Origin: Desulfovibrio litoralis DSM 11393
Lineage (GTDB): Bacteria; Desulfobacterota; Desulfovibrionia; Desulfovibrionales; Desulfovibrionaceae
Direction: 5' to 3'
DNA length: 64,000 bases
Assembly (NCBI RefSeq): GCF_900143255.1
Contig: NZ_FRDI01000005.1
Location: 112,410 to 176,409, forward strand
Each line of letters starts with the position of its first letter. Position 1 is the first letter of the stretch. The notes beneath the pieces are model-generated. The model worked only from the letters and a program-made list of their open reading frames with translations, made no database searches and was not told where the DNA came from. The position numbers and the translations under genes were made by a program. Shown piece by piece: positions 38,566-47,744 of the stretch.

Positions 38566-38606
38566 CATAGAAGTTTTTATAAACAAGCCTTATGAAGGAG
38601 GAAATC

Positions 38607-39005
38607 ATGAGGAAATCTATTTTTATTTTGGCTTTATTAGCTATCGCTGCATTCGCAGTTACTGCTTTTGCCGAGCAGCCTGCTACCCCAGCTGATGGTT
38701 TAAAAATGGCAGCTACCAAAAAAGTTGTTACTTTTAACCATAGTAGCCATAAAGACCTTAAATGTGCCGATTGCCACCACCCTGTTGATGGTAAAGAAAG
38801 CTTCAAAAAGTGTTCAGCTTCCGGTTGTCATGACAACTTAGACCAAAAAGACAAGTCTGTTAATTCATACTACCAAGCTATTCACAAAGCTAAAGATCCT
38901 AAACACAACAGCTGTATTTCTTGTCATAAAGAAAAAGTTGGCGACGATAAAGATCTTAAGAAAAAGATGTTAGCCTGTAAGGGTTCTAACTGTCACGTTG
39001 AATAA
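38607..39005 (+). CDS. Periplasmic tetraheme cytochrome c3
   Basis: A 132-residue precursor. A signal peptide (MRKSIFILALLAIAAFAVTA, cut after AFA) precedes EQPATPADGLKM. Four heme sites appear in the class III order CADCH, CSASGCH, CISCH, CKGSNCH (CxxCH, CxxxxCH, CxxCH, CxxxxCH), with histidine-rich HSSHKDLK supplying sixth ligands. The sequence closely follows the Desulfovibrio c3 pattern. It shuttles electrons between periplasmic hydrogenases/formate dehydrogenases and membrane complexes in sulfate reducers. I start at the ATG at 38607, after a consensus AAGGAGG; an upstream in-frame ATG at 38592 overlaps that site. Its own promoter and a following hairpin indicate a single-gene transcript. 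Confidence 0.96.
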   Translation: MRKSIFILALLAIAAFAVTAFAEQPATPADGLKMAATKKVVTFNHSSHKDLKCADCHHPVDGKESFKKCSASGCHDNLDQKDKSVNSYYQAIHKAKDPKHNSCISCHKEKVGDDKDLKKKMLACKGSNCHVE

Positions 39006-39050
39006 CGCAGATAAATGATATTTTATCATACGTTTAATTTTTAGAGTTTT

Positions 39051-39079
39051 AGAGGTTGCCTTTTTTAAAGGTAACCTCT
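39051..39079 (+). terminator. Hairpin after the cytochrome c3 gene
   Basis: AGAGGTTGCCTT pairs with AAGGTAACCTCT with one G-U. The T's lie in the loop and the tail is mixed, so this is a probable but not ideal terminator. Confidence 0.55.
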
Positions 39080-39226
39080 TGCTTTATGATGTAAATCATG
39101 TTTATATAAATATAATCTTGTGATATTAAGATAGCTTCTATTTATAATCTTTGCTCAATTATTATGATTATTCTTATAACGACTTGTATTTTTTATAAAA
39201 TTTATATTTTAAGGTTAAGGTAAACT

Positions 39227-40585
39227 ATGTCAAACCCAAATAAAGATCCAAACAAAAACGATATTATTGAATTAACTGAAATTATCGAAGAAGATATTAT
39301 GCAGTTGCCTAAAAATAATCAAAGCAAAACCTCAAAAACAAATATTGAAGACGATTTGTTTGCAGATCTTGAATTACTTGACGAACCTACACCACCTAAA
39401 AAAGCTACAGCCAATCAACCTATTGACCTTGATGATTTATTAAATGATTTTCCGGTGGAACAAAAAGCGGAACAAAAACACGCAAGTCCTAAAAATGTTG
39501 CCCCTGATCTATTGGAAGAAATAAACATTAAGGCAACCCAAAATAAACAAAATATGCTCTCAGATGATGATCTTTTAAACTCTTTGCTTGAAGATGATAA
39601 AAAACAGCCTAAAAAAGTTAAATCAGCGGCTCTTGAACTTGATGACCTGCTTGATATTCCTGAAGTAAAAAAACAAGATACAGAGAATGATATTCTTAAC
39701 CTTGAAGAAATAAATGATTTAGACCTTGATAACTTGTCAACAGACCTTTCGGAAAATATAATAGAAAACCCCACACAATTAGAAAATCTTACAGAGGAAA
39801 TTATTCTTTTAGAAGAAAATATAGAAGCCACACAAGCGGAACTTAATGCCGAGGTTGATGAAATTCTTACCTTGGATAAAGTTGAAGAGTTACCGGCAAC
39901 ACCACATCAAGAAACAGAAAAAAGCTTTGATGATAGCGAGCTATTCTCTAATCTATTAGATACTGACAAAAATGAAGAAGTTGAATCAATTCACGCAACT
40001 TCAGAGGAACTAATAACACCAAATATTGCCGAGTCAATAGAACAAAATGATTCGCCGGAAGATAATGAAGATACAGAAGCGCAAGATACAAACACAGACG
40101 AACTCGACGCTCTGTTAGAAGACGTAATAGCGTCTGCTCCTTCAATTCTGCCTACTTCAATCAACAAAGAAAATATGCTCACTAAACTTGAAATAGAAAA
40201 CTTTCAACACTTATCGGAAAAATTGGAAGCAAGAATAAGTAAATTGGAAGAAACTCTTAAATCTCAAGAACTTGACAAGAAGTTTTCAGAGTTCAGTGAA
40301 AAATTATCAGCTGAAAATTCTAATACTTTCAATGAATTACTAGAAAAAATTGAAAACAAAATCAATATTGAATTAAAAAATGAAATTTCTCAAGACTTAG
40401 AAAATAAAATAACTAACTTGATAGAAGAAAAAATACTTGCCCTCAAAGAAGAACAAAACCTTAATGTTATTCAAATTACAAACTCAGTAAAAGACGCCTT
40501 GGCTGAAGACTTAGAGCGTAGTGCCGCCGCCGCGGCCGCAAAAGTCATCAAAGAAGAAGTTATTGCCATGTTAACAGAAGAATAA
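39227..40585 (+). CDS. Acidic protein with repeated D-D-L-L motifs and C-terminal coiled coil
   Basis: A 452-residue protein I do not recognise. The first 310 residues are strongly acidic and low in complexity, with a short motif recurring (DLFADLELLD, DLDDLLNDF, DDDLLNSLLED, ELDDLLDIP, ELDALLEDV), like a string of short linear binding sites in a disordered region. Residues about 320-440 are a heptad-rich coiled coil. An alanine run (SAAAAAAKVIKEE) precedes the end. There is no signal peptide or membrane helix. It follows cytochrome c3 and precedes cobO. A scaffold or partner-binding role is guessed from the architecture only. Confidence 0.75.
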   Translation: MSNPNKDPNKNDIIELTEIIEEDIMQLPKNNQSKTSKTNIEDDLFADLELLDEPTPPKKATANQPIDLDDLLNDFPVEQKAEQKHASPKNVAPDLLEEINIKATQNKQNMLSDDDLLNSLLEDDKKQPKKVKSAALELDDLLDIPEVKKQDTENDILNLEEINDLDLDNLSTDLSENIIENPTQLENLTEEIILLEENIEATQAELNAEVDEILTLDKVEELPATPHQETEKSFDDSELFSNLLDTDKNEEVESIHATSEELITPNIAESIEQNDSPEDNEDTEAQDTNTDELDALLEDVIASAPSILPTSINKENMLTKLEIENFQHLSEKLEARISKLEETLKSQELDKKFSEFSEKLSAENSNTFNELLEKIENKINIELKNEISQDLENKITNLIEEKILALKEEQNLNVIQITNSVKDALAEDLERSAAAAAAKVIKEEVIAMLTEE

Positions 40586-40628
40586 GATTAACCATTAAAA
40601 AAATCTAAGATATTTTATCATATTTATT

Positions 40629-41147
40629 ATGCTTATTATTTATACCGGAAACGGAAAAGGAAAAACTTCTGCTTGTGTCGGGCAAGCAATCAGGGCTTAC
40701 GGACACGGCTTTAAAGTAGCTTTTGCCCAATTTATGAAGCGTTCGGTCGACGCCGGTGAACAAATGTTTTTAAAAGAACTACTTAAAGATAACTTTATCG
40801 CCGGTGGAATGGGTTTTTTTTATACAAACAAAAAGATCTCTCAAGACACAAAAAATAAACATCATGATGCGGCAAAAGACGTTTTAAACTGGGCAAAGCA
40901 ACACCTCGAAACGATAAATATGCTAATTTTAGATGAAGCTATTTACGCACTTGGGGCAAACTTAATCTCAAAAGCCGAACTGGAAGAAATAATTGAACTT
41001 TGCACAGCAAAGCAAGTACATTTGGTTTTATCGGGACGAAATACTCCCGATTGGTTAATCGAAAAAGCCGACCTAGTGAGTTCTATTGAAGAGCTTAAAC
41101 ACCCATATCAAAAAGGAATCAAGGCACAACAAGGGATAGAATTTTAA
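40629..41147 (+). CDS. cobO: Cob(I)yrinic acid a,c-diamide adenosyltransferase
   Basis: CobO/BtuR-type enzyme that transfers the adenosyl group of ATP to cob(I)alamin precursors. The 172 residues begin with the P-loop IIYTGNGKGKTSACVGQA. KVAFAQFMK, MLILDEAIYAL and the late VLSGRNTPDWLIEKADLV are family motifs. The protein is slightly shorter than most and ends at GIEF. The stop codon sits inside a 15-base tandem duplication. Together with cbiA it indicates corrinoid synthesis or salvage. Confidence 0.93.
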   Translation: MLIIYTGNGKGKTSACVGQAIRAYGHGFKVAFAQFMKRSVDAGEQMFLKELLKDNFIAGGMGFFYTNKKISQDTKNKHHDAAKDVLNWAKQHLETINMLILDEAIYALGANLISKAELEEIIELCTAKQVHLVLSGRNTPDWLIEKADLVSSIEELKHPYQKGIKAQQGIEF

Positions 41148-41162
41148 GGGATAGAATTTTAA
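41133..41162 (+). repeat. Tandem 15-base duplication across the cobO stop
   Basis: GGGATAGAATTTTAA is repeated exactly twice, each copy ending in an in-frame TAA. The second copy is untranslated. It looks like a recent slippage or duplication. Confidence 0.85.
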
Positions 41163-41307
41163 CGTCTTTATTTATACTTATTCAACAAAACTTATTAAGT
41201 AACTATTTATATAGCATATTTATTTTAATTAACCTTTCAAACAAAAAAACTGTTTGTTAAAAAAAATAGTATTAAACGATAATAAACCTCAATGCCGAAT
41301 TTTTACT

Positions 41308-41316
41308 TGATATAAT
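41308..41316 (+). promoter_or_regulatory. Extended -10 promoter before the GT2 gene
   Basis: TGATATAAT is a perfect extended -10 element about 95 bases before the GT2 start. No good -35 is seen, which is acceptable for this class. Confidence 0.5.
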
Positions 41317-41410
41317 CTAGAGTTAGAGTATAAACAAAAAGTTCCGTTATTTTTTCAACTAAGTCTTTACCACCAAAGCTTACTCTCAAGGTTACCGACA
41401 AGGCTACCAA

Positions 41411-42172
41411 ATGACACCTTCATCACCTTCAAATTGTCCGCTCAAAGAAGTAAAAAAACTTTCTTTTGTCTTGCCCGTTTTTAACGAAGAAAACAACTTG
41501 CCTCTTTTATTTGAACAGATTATGGCTGTGATGCAAAATTTGCCTTATGAATGGGAACTAATTTTCGTTGATGATGGTAGCACGGATAACAGCCTTGAAT
41601 GTATAAAAAAACTGGGTAACGCCTGTTCTAACATTCACTTTATTTCTTTTCTAAATAATTGCGGACAATCGGCAGCTTTCACGGCAGGTTTTGATTATGC
41701 CTCAGGCGAAATAATTATTACCATGGATTCTGACCTACAAAATGATCCGGCTGATATCCCTAAAATGATTGAAGAATATCTTAAAGGCTATGATATGGTA
41801 ATTGGTTGGCGAGCAAAAAGGCAAGATACTTTTGCCAAACGCCTTGCCTCTCGCTTGGCTAATAAAATCCGTAATGCCATTTCTCAAGAAACGGTTAAAG
41901 ATACCGGCTGTTCCTTAAAATTAATGCGTAGCGAAATGGCCAAAAAGCTACCTATGTTTACAGGTATGCACCGTTTTTTACCTACTTTAATGAAAATGCA
42001 AGGTGCAAAAGTGGCGGAAGTAAAAGTTAACCACCGCCATCGCCATTCCGGAACCTCAAAATATTCTACATGGGGAAGAGCCAAAACAGCTTTTTTTGAT
42101 CTCTTAGCTGTACGCTGGATGAAAAAACGCCATTTCAATTATAAAGTAAAAGAAAGCAGTTTTGATAATTAA
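41411..42172 (+). CDS. Family 2 glycosyltransferase (polyprenyl-phosphate type)
   Basis: A 253-residue inverting glycosyltransferase of the dolichol-phosphate-mannose synthase-like group. FVLPVFNEENNLP starts the GT-A fold. The metal-binding motif is in TMDSDLQNDP and FVDDGSTDNS comes before it. The RHSGTSKYSTWGRAK segment is typical for enzymes acting on a lipid-phosphate acceptor. It lacks C-terminal membrane helices. AAGG lies eight bases upstream of the ATG. It is followed by two membrane-protein genes. The donor and acceptor are unknown. Confidence 0.9.
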   Translation: MTPSSPSNCPLKEVKKLSFVLPVFNEENNLPLLFEQIMAVMQNLPYEWELIFVDDGSTDNSLECIKKLGNACSNIHFISFLNNCGQSAAFTAGFDYASGEIIITMDSDLQNDPADIPKMIEEYLKGYDMVIGWRAKRQDTFAKRLASRLANKIRNAISQETVKDTGCSLKLMRSEMAKKLPMFTGMHRFLPTLMKMQGAKVAEVKVNHRHRHSGTSKYSTWGRAKTAFFDLLAVRWMKKRHFNYKVKESSFDN

Positions 42173-42257
42173 AACGTTATCACAATACAGGCTTAAAGTA
42201 TCTTAATTCTCTACAAAACTACTGAGCCAAAAGAATAAGACCCATGGTTTATCACAA

Positions 42258-42518
42258 ATGGAAAATGTAATATTTTTTATTATGATCAGTTCCGCAATAG
42301 CTGAACTTATTTCTTTATTTCTTTTGATATATTACAATAAAACAACAAAAAACAATAAGAAATTTTTTACTCGTTATAGTGCTTGCTTAATTTGTATATT
42401 TTGTTTAGGTCTTTTCTTTATCTTGGGTATCGCCGTTTATGACAGCGACCCAACTTTATTTTTTAGCCAAATATTTTTTGCCTGTTGTGCTTTTATACTA
42501 ATATATCGAAATAATTAA
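42258..42518 (+). CDS. Small membrane protein of unknown function
   Basis: An 86-residue, mostly hydrophobic protein with probable helices at about 4-25, 42-61 and 66-83, and a basic loop between the first two (NKTTKNNKKFFTR). I do not recognise a family. It ends 15 bases before the TVP38 gene and lies downstream of the GT2 gene, so it may assist a lipid-linked sugar pathway. That is guesswork from position. There is no strong ribosome site. Confidence 0.6.
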   Translation: MENVIFFIMISSAIAELISLFLLIYYNKTTKNNKKFFTRYSACLICIFCLGLFFILGIAVYDSDPTLFFSQIFFACCAFILIYRNN

Positions 42519-42533
42519 CCTAATTATATTCTT

Positions 42534-43214
42534 ATGAAACTAAAATTAAAATTATGGCTCAACGGTGGAGTCTTATTTTTTACGATTGCTGTTGTTGTGC
42601 TTTATCTCCACTTTGGTAATTCCGATTCTTGGCTTGAGCTAAGTTGGGTTGATACAAATATCAGAGAACACGGTATTCAGGGGATTTTAATTTTTTTGGT
42701 TTTATGTGCTTTTACTACGGGAATAGGAATTCCCAGACAAATTTTAAGCTCTTTGGCTGGCTATGCGTTTGGAGCAACTTTAGGAACCGTTTGGGCGTTA
42801 ACAGGTTCAATTTTGGGGTCAATGTTAGGATTTTTTTTCGCTCGTTTTTTTGCAAGGGAAGCTTTAAATATACGTTTTGGTAAAAGGCTCGATAAACTTA
42901 ATAAAGTAATTTCTCAAGCCCCTTTTCTAATGATTTTTATTATCCGCTGTATGCCAATGACAATGAATGTTTTAACCAACTTATTGGGTGGAGTAATCAA
43001 AATAAAACCACGTATTTTTTTTAGTGCGTCCGCTTTAGGATATTTACCCCAAACTTTAATTTTTGCTATTTTAGGAAGCGGAATGAGAGTAAACCCAATA
43101 TTAAGAACCTCCGTCAGTCTTGTTTTGTTTTTAATGTCTTCGGGTTTGGGCGTTTATCTTTATAATAAATACAAGAAAAAACTCTTAATAAACGACAATA
43201 TATCTCAAGAGTAA
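42534..43214 (+). CDS. TVP38/TMEM64 (DedA-like) membrane protein
   Basis: A 226-residue integral membrane protein. The SNARE-associated/VTT domain shows the typical LSSLAGYAFGATLGTVWA and GSMLGFFFARFFARE, and then RCMPMTMNVLTNLLGG. Five or six hydrophobic segments are visible. DedA/VTT proteins are linked to lipid flipping (undecaprenyl phosphate, phosphatidylethanolamine); the substrate here is not shown. It is convergent with the response-regulator gene. Confidence 0.88.
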   Translation: MKLKLKLWLNGGVLFFTIAVVVLYLHFGNSDSWLELSWVDTNIREHGIQGILIFLVLCAFTTGIGIPRQILSSLAGYAFGATLGTVWALTGSILGSMLGFFFARFFAREALNIRFGKRLDKLNKVISQAPFLMIFIIRCMPMTMNVLTNLLGGVIKIKPRIFFSASALGYLPQTLIFAILGSGMRVNPILRTSVSLVLFLMSSGLGVYLYNKYKKKLLINDNISQE

Positions 43215-43234
43215 AAAACGTTCTTGAAATTTTA

Positions 43235-44659
43235 TTAGTCTACCTGAATATTATGAGAGCGTAACTTTCTATATAAATAACTGCGTTCTAAACCTATTGC
43301 TTCCGCCAATTTTGCAACGTTTCCGTTATATTCTTTAAGTTTTCTGGTCAAAAAGCGAATTTCAAAAGCATTGCGAGCCGATTTAAAATCTTCTTCTGTT
43401 CCTTCACTAATTTGTAGCTCTTCGAATTTGTTCAGACCATATTCACTTTTTATAGGGTTGTTTAGTTCTGTCGATTTTAAATTACTATTACCTATAAGGT
43501 ATTCAGACGGAATTTTATTTATATCGACTAATTGTCCGGGATATAAAATCAACATGCGTTCAACAAAGTTTTTTAATTCTCTAACATTACCAAACCACGG
43601 ATAAGCCTCAAGCATTTCTAATGTTTCAGGAGTAAAAGACAAAGGAGTAAAGCCATGTTCCTGACTTAATTGATAAATAAATTCATCAATCAAAAGCGGA
43701 ATATCACCACTACGTTTTCTTAACGGAGGTAAAGTCAACGGAAAAACTCGCAAACGATAATATAAATCTTGGCGAAAACTACCTTTTTCTATGGCTTCTT
43801 CAAGATTTTTATTCGTAGCGGCAATAACTCTTACATCAACTTTAAAACTTTTATTACCCCCTACTCTTTCAAAACTTTTTTCTTGTAAAATACGTAAAAT
43901 TTTTGCTTGAGTTTTAAGACTCATATCACCAATTTCGTCTAAAAATAAAGTGCCTTGATGTGCCAATTCAAATTTTCCTATTTTTGCACTGTCCGCACCG
44001 GTAAAGGCACCTTTTTCATGTCCAAAAAGTTCGCTCTCTATCAATTCTTCGGGAATAGCCGCACAATTAAGAGCAACAAGCGTATTTCCCGCTCTTTTAC
44101 TTTGGGCGTGAATACTTTGAGCAACTATTTCTTTTCCTGTTCCGTTTTCTCCCGTAATTAAAACCCAAGCATCAGTAGGAGCAACTCTGGCAATTTGTGC
44201 CTTAAGTTCTTGCATTACAAGGGATTCCCCGGTAATTTCTTGCACGGTTTGGCTATTTAATCTTGAACGTAAAATTTGATTTTCACGTTTTAAATTATTC
44301 AACTCAAAAATCTTTGAACTAACACTCAAAACCTTATCCAAAGAAAGCGGTTTTTCAATAAAATCAGTCGCCCCTTCTTTAATAGCTTTAACGGCGGTTT
44401 CAATGTTTCCATGCCCTGAAATCATCACAACAGGCACAGAATTTTGACTTAAACGTATTTGCCTTAAGACTTCCAAACCGTCTATTTTCGGCATCCAAAT
44501 ATCCAAAAAAACAAGATCTACCTGTTCTTCTTTTAAAAGGCCCAAGCCCTTTTCGCCATCTTCGGCTTCTAAGGTTATATAGCCTTCATCTTCAAGGATA
44601 CCGGATAAAGAGCTACGAATATCGCTTTCATCATCAATAATTAAGATTTTCCAAGCCAT
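43235..44659 (-). CDS. NtrC-type sigma-54-dependent response regulator
   Basis: A 474-residue activator. The receiver domain covers residues about 4-118, with the phosphorylated aspartate D53 (VFLDIWMP) and the acidic pair in IIDDESD. The AAA+ domain covers about 142-370: Walker A GENGTGKE at 170-177, the sigma-54-contact loop GAFTGA at 217-222, and Walker B LFLDEIGDM. A C-terminal Fis-type HTH has LAEAIGLERSYLYRKL. No partner histidine kinase is in view. The start overlaps the stop of the upstream epimerase gene by one base (TAATG), so the two are translationally coupled. Confidence 0.93.
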   Translation of the reverse strand: MAWKILIIDDESDIRSSLSGILEDEGYITLEAEDGEKGLGLLKEEQVDLVFLDIWMPKIDGLEVLRQIRLSQNSVPVVMISGHGNIETAVKAIKEGATDFIEKPLSLDKVLSVSSKIFELNNLKRENQILRSRLNSQTVQEITGESLVMQELKAQIARVAPTDAWVLITGENGTGKEIVAQSIHAQSKRAGNTLVALNCAAIPEELIESELFGHEKGAFTGADSAKIGKFELAHQGTLFLDEIGDMSLKTQAKILRILQEKSFERVGGNKSFKVDVRVIAATNKNLEEAIEKGSFRQDLYYRLRVFPLTLPPLRKRSGDIPLLIDEFIYQLSQEHGFTPLSFTPETLEMLEAYPWFGNVRELKNFVERMLILYPGQLVDINKIPSEYLIGNSNLKSTELNNPIKSEYGLNKFEELQISEGTEEDFKSARNAFEIRFLTRKLKEYNGNVAKLAEAIGLERSYLYRKLRSHNIQVD

Positions 44660-45606
44660 TAGTCTTCTTTTTCCCTTTGAATAATTTCATGTAACGCATC
44701 TTTTAAGCGAGGATATTTAAGTTGATATCCTGCTTCAACTAATTTGTCAGGTTTTACTTTTTGACCAGAAAGCAATATTTCTTCCGCCATCTGACCAAAA
44801 GCCATTTTTAAAATAAAAGCCGGAACGTTAAAAAAAGAAGGTCGCCCCATTACCTCGCCCAGTGTTTTGGCAAAAGTGTGCATTGTAACAGGCTCTTGAC
44901 CACACAAATTAAAAGTACCTTCAAGTTTATGATCAAGCAAGTATAAAATTGCACCAACTTCATCAGCTTTGTGAATCCATGCAAATGGCTGTTTCCCGCT
45001 ACCTAATGCCCCGCCTAAAAATAATTTAAACGCCAATAATAAACGCGGTAAAGCTCCGCCTGTGTAATCTAAAACGGTTGATGTTCTAACGACAACTCTT
45101 TTTACCCCTAAACTTTCGGCTTTTTCACTTGCCTTTTCCCACTCAGAAGCCACATGAGCCAAAAAGCCACGCTCTAATCCTTTTGGTGGCGGAGTATCCT
45201 CTGTTGAAAAAGCTGTTTTTTCATAATCATCAAAAGCTCCGTAAAACCCTACTGCCGAGCCTTGTATTAAAATTTTTGGTCGTTCGCTTGAGCTTAATTT
45301 TTCTAAAGCTTCCATGAGTGCATTCGTTGCATTTAGGCGACTGTTTAAAATACGTTCTTTTTCTATATCGCTCCAACGAGCTTCGGCAATATTGTGTCCT
45401 ATAAGGTTAATTACCGCATCAGTATTTTTTAAAAGCTCTGAAAGCTGTTCGGCGTTTTTACCGTCCCAGAGTGCAAATTCCAACTGAGTTAAACTTTGAG
45501 CCTTTACCTTTCTGGTAGGAACAATAACATAATCATTACGTTCTATTAAAGCGGCACAAAGAGCAGAACCAATAAAACCACTTCCACCCATTATCACAAT
45601 TTTCAT
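44659..45606 (-). CDS. TIGR01777-type NAD-dependent epimerase (YfcH-like)
   Basis: A 315-residue extended short-chain dehydrogenase-like protein. The dinucleotide loop GGSGFIGSALC is at residues 8-18. GHNIAEARW, GSAVGFYG and the C-terminal DUF1731-type helix with AGYQLKYPRLKDALHEII match the YfcH/TIGR01777 family. The substrate is unknown. The gene ends within the first codon of the sigma-54 regulator, giving a TAATG junction. Confidence 0.88.
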   Translation of the reverse strand: MKIVIMGGSGFIGSALCAALIERNDYVIVPTRKVKAQSLTQLEFALWDGKNAEQLSELLKNTDAVINLIGHNIAEARWSDIEKERILNSRLNATNALMEALEKLSSSERPKILIQGSAVGFYGAFDDYEKTAFSTEDTPPPKGLERGFLAHVASEWEKASEKAESLGVKRVVVRTSTVLDYTGGALPRLLLAFKLFLGGALGSGKQPFAWIHKADEVGAILYLLDHKLEGTFNLCGQEPVTMHTFAKTLGEVMGRPSFFNVPAFILKMAFGQMAEEILLSGQKVKPDKLVEAGYQLKYPRLKDALHEIIQREKED

Positions 45607-45717
45607 AGTAATGTCCTTCTATTATTTGGTTTGATGTTAATTTATCAAAGAACAACACATTGAATAAATTATAGCATATCTTTTAAAATAGCACCATTAA
45701 ATAATTATAAAGACAAG

Positions 45718-46410
45718 TTAAATAAAATAATATGTCAAAACTACTGCAAATATTATCGACGGTAAAAAATTAGATAAAGGTATTTTTAGTAAATTCAAAA
45801 GGTTAAATCCAATACCTAAAATTAAAATACCGCCTGTGGCAATCATTTCATTTTGCATATCAGCCGTTAACAAACTTTTAATTTGTGCGGCACAAAGAGT
45901 TAGAATACCTTGATAAATAAAAACAGGCAAAGCAGAAAACGCAACCCCTATCCCCATTGTTGAACCTAAGGCAACAGCGGCAAAAAAGTCTAAAGTAGCT
46001 TTTGTATATAAAAGACTCGGATCTCTGTCTATTCCCTCGTTAAAAGACCCCAAAATAGCCATAGACCCAACAGCAAACAATATCGTTGAAGAAACAAAAC
46101 CCTCGGTAAATTTAGAGTTATTAGATTTTAATACGTTTTTAAGCTTATTTCCGCCTTTATTAAATAATCCTTCTATATTCAATAGTTGCCCTAAAATTCC
46201 ACCAAGCAACATACTAAAAACCATAATCAGCATATTATTAGACTTTAATGCCATTTTTAATCCAATAATAAAAACAGATAAACCCAAAGCTTGAAAAACA
46301 ATTTTACGCATTTCATCTTTAAGTCTTCCTCCAATCAGCATACCAATTAAACAACCTAAAATAATCGCAATCGCATTAACGCTTGTTCCTATTGGAAGAA
46401 AAAATTGCAT
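45718..46410 (-). CDS. DUF554 membrane protein
   Basis: A 230-residue membrane protein with about six or seven hydrophobic segments. The sequence order (GTSVNAIAIILGCLIGMLIG, GLKMALKSN, AVGSMAILGSF, TMGIGVAFSALPVF, and ATGGILILGIGFNLL) fits the DUF554 family of predicted transporters. The substrate is not known. It is a single gene on the minus strand with a weak ribosome site. Confidence 0.83.
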   Translation of the reverse strand: MQFFLPIGTSVNAIAIILGCLIGMLIGGRLKDEMRKIVFQALGLSVFIIGLKMALKSNNMLIMVFSMLLGGILGQLLNIEGLFNKGGNKLKNVLKSNNSKFTEGFVSSTILFAVGSMAILGSFNEGIDRDPSLLYTKATLDFFAAVALGSTMGIGVAFSALPVFIYQGILTLCAAQIKSLLTADMQNEMIATGGILILGIGFNLLNLLKIPLSNFLPSIIFAVVLTYYFI

Positions 46411-46657
46411 GGCACTCTCACTATAAATATTAGATTTGTATTTTTCTATTTTTGAATTTTGAAAAAAAGACTATATTTTTTATCAAATGAGTTGTAAACT
46501 GCAAAAGTATGCTTGGCAAGTTTTAAACTCTGTTGTAAAGAAAACGTAGAAAATATAAGTAAAGTACAAGTAAACAAAAACACAGGGCTTGAATAAAAAC
46601 TTTACGACTTCATTATAAAAAAATCAATAAATTCCCCATTAAGGAGAAAAATATACA

Positions 46658-47311
46658 GTGTTAGACATTAAACAATTATTAGAAGAAGTTAAAGCTTCAC
46701 CCTATAAAGAAATAACCATTAAAGCCCCACACTGTGGCGTTGTATCGTTTTCAAAAGACTTGGATATAGACTCTAAAGTAACCGGTCCTCACGGTGCATG
46801 GAAGGAAAAAAAAGGCACTATTCTTGCCTCTATAAATAGAGAACATAACGACAAAAATATCTATTCTCAAGAAAAAGGTTCTATTTTAAGCATAAACAAA
46901 GAACTTGAAGGAACATACGTAGAAGCCGGAACTGAACTGATGCGAATCAGACACTTTTTATCAAAAGACGAAGTCGTTTCACTTATCTTAAAAAAAGCAC
47001 TACATTTGTTTTATGCTCCTGAAAATGCCAAATATTATTTTGTTCCAAGCGTTGATATTAAAGTTAAAGTTTCCGACTCAAAAAATGTTATGATTCAAAA
47101 TGGAATGGAAATTTTTATTGTTTCCAGAATGAAAAGAGAAATGCCTCTTTGTTACAATGGTCCAGATGGAGTTATTTACGCCGTTTACTTTACTAACAAC
47201 CAAAACATAGAAGCCGGACAACCACTTATTGGGGTTTGCCCTCCCTCTCAGGTTGCCGATATAGAAGACGTTGTTTTACGCATTCAAACCGAGTGGCAAG
47301 AGGGAGAATAA
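46658..47311 (+). CDS. Biotinyl/lipoyl-like domain protein
   Basis: A 217-residue protein. The N-terminal 100 residues have the beta-hairpin pattern of biotinyl/lipoyl carriers (ITIKAPHCGVVSF, then EKGSILSINKELEGTYVEAG), but no MKM or similar modifiable lysine site is visible, so a carrier role is unlikely. A second similar sandwich (NMEIFIVSR onward) fills the rest. The start codon is GTG, with AAGGAG at 46640, a long 12-base spacing. The stop is one base before the next ATG, so the two are coupled. The function is unknown. Confidence 0.7.
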   Translation: MLDIKQLLEEVKASPYKEITIKAPHCGVVSFSKDLDIDSKVTGPHGAWKEKKGTILASINREHNDKNIYSQEKGSILSINKELEGTYVEAGTELMRIRHFLSKDEVVSLILKKALHLFYAPENAKYYFVPSVDIKVKVSDSKNVMIQNGMEIFIVSRMKREMPLCYNGPDGVIYAVYFTNNQNIEAGQPLIGVCPPSQVADIEDVVLRIQTEWQEGE

Positions 47312-47312
47312 A

Positions 47313-47693
47313 ATGGGAAAAATATTACAAATACGACTATCAGCATCAACTTATAATCTTGATGATGTACTGAAAGCATGGCCGGCATTATATAATAGTG
47401 TTTGGGGCGATGAAAAAGCCTTTACCTTTCAAGCGATGAGTGCTTTTGCCAACTCTGATCAAAACAGAGGCGTTTTAAATTTAGTCAAAGATTTAAAAAC
47501 AGCTTTAGTACACAACGAATGGGTTTCAGCCAAAAAACAAGCGTTGGAGCCGGGAATAAAAGAAGCAGAAAAAAAAGCAAAAGAACTTGATGAATATCTT
47601 GCCAACTGGGACGCAAAGGCGGCAAACAGAGCCTCTGATGAACTGGAAAGTATTTTGGATCAACTTGAAGTTTTAATGAAGAGATTATCTTAA
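47313..47693 (+). CDS. Small coiled-coil protein of unknown function
   Basis: A 126-residue protein. The N-terminus (MGKILQIRLSASTYNLDDV) looks like a beta-alpha unit, and the rest (about 70-125) is a charged helix. I do not recognise it. I start at the ATG at 47313, with GGGAG upstream. A TTG-initiated frame from 47271 overlaps the preceding gene and is unlikely. It is coupled to the biotinyl-like gene and lies 51 bases before ssb. Confidence 0.7.
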   Translation: MGKILQIRLSASTYNLDDVLKAWPALYNSVWGDEKAFTFQAMSAFANSDQNRGVLNLVKDLKTALVHNEWVSAKKQALEPGIKEAEKKAKELDEYLANWDAKAANRASDELESILDQLEVLMKRLS

Positions 47694-47744
47694 TAAAATA
47701 TTATAGTTACTTTATTAATTTAATAACAATATCGGGAGTATATT

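Noticed and set aside
38592..38606. Upstream in-frame ATG for cytochrome c3
   Set aside because: It overlaps the AAGGAGG ribosome site and would put charged residues before the signal peptide; the ATG at 38607 fits better.
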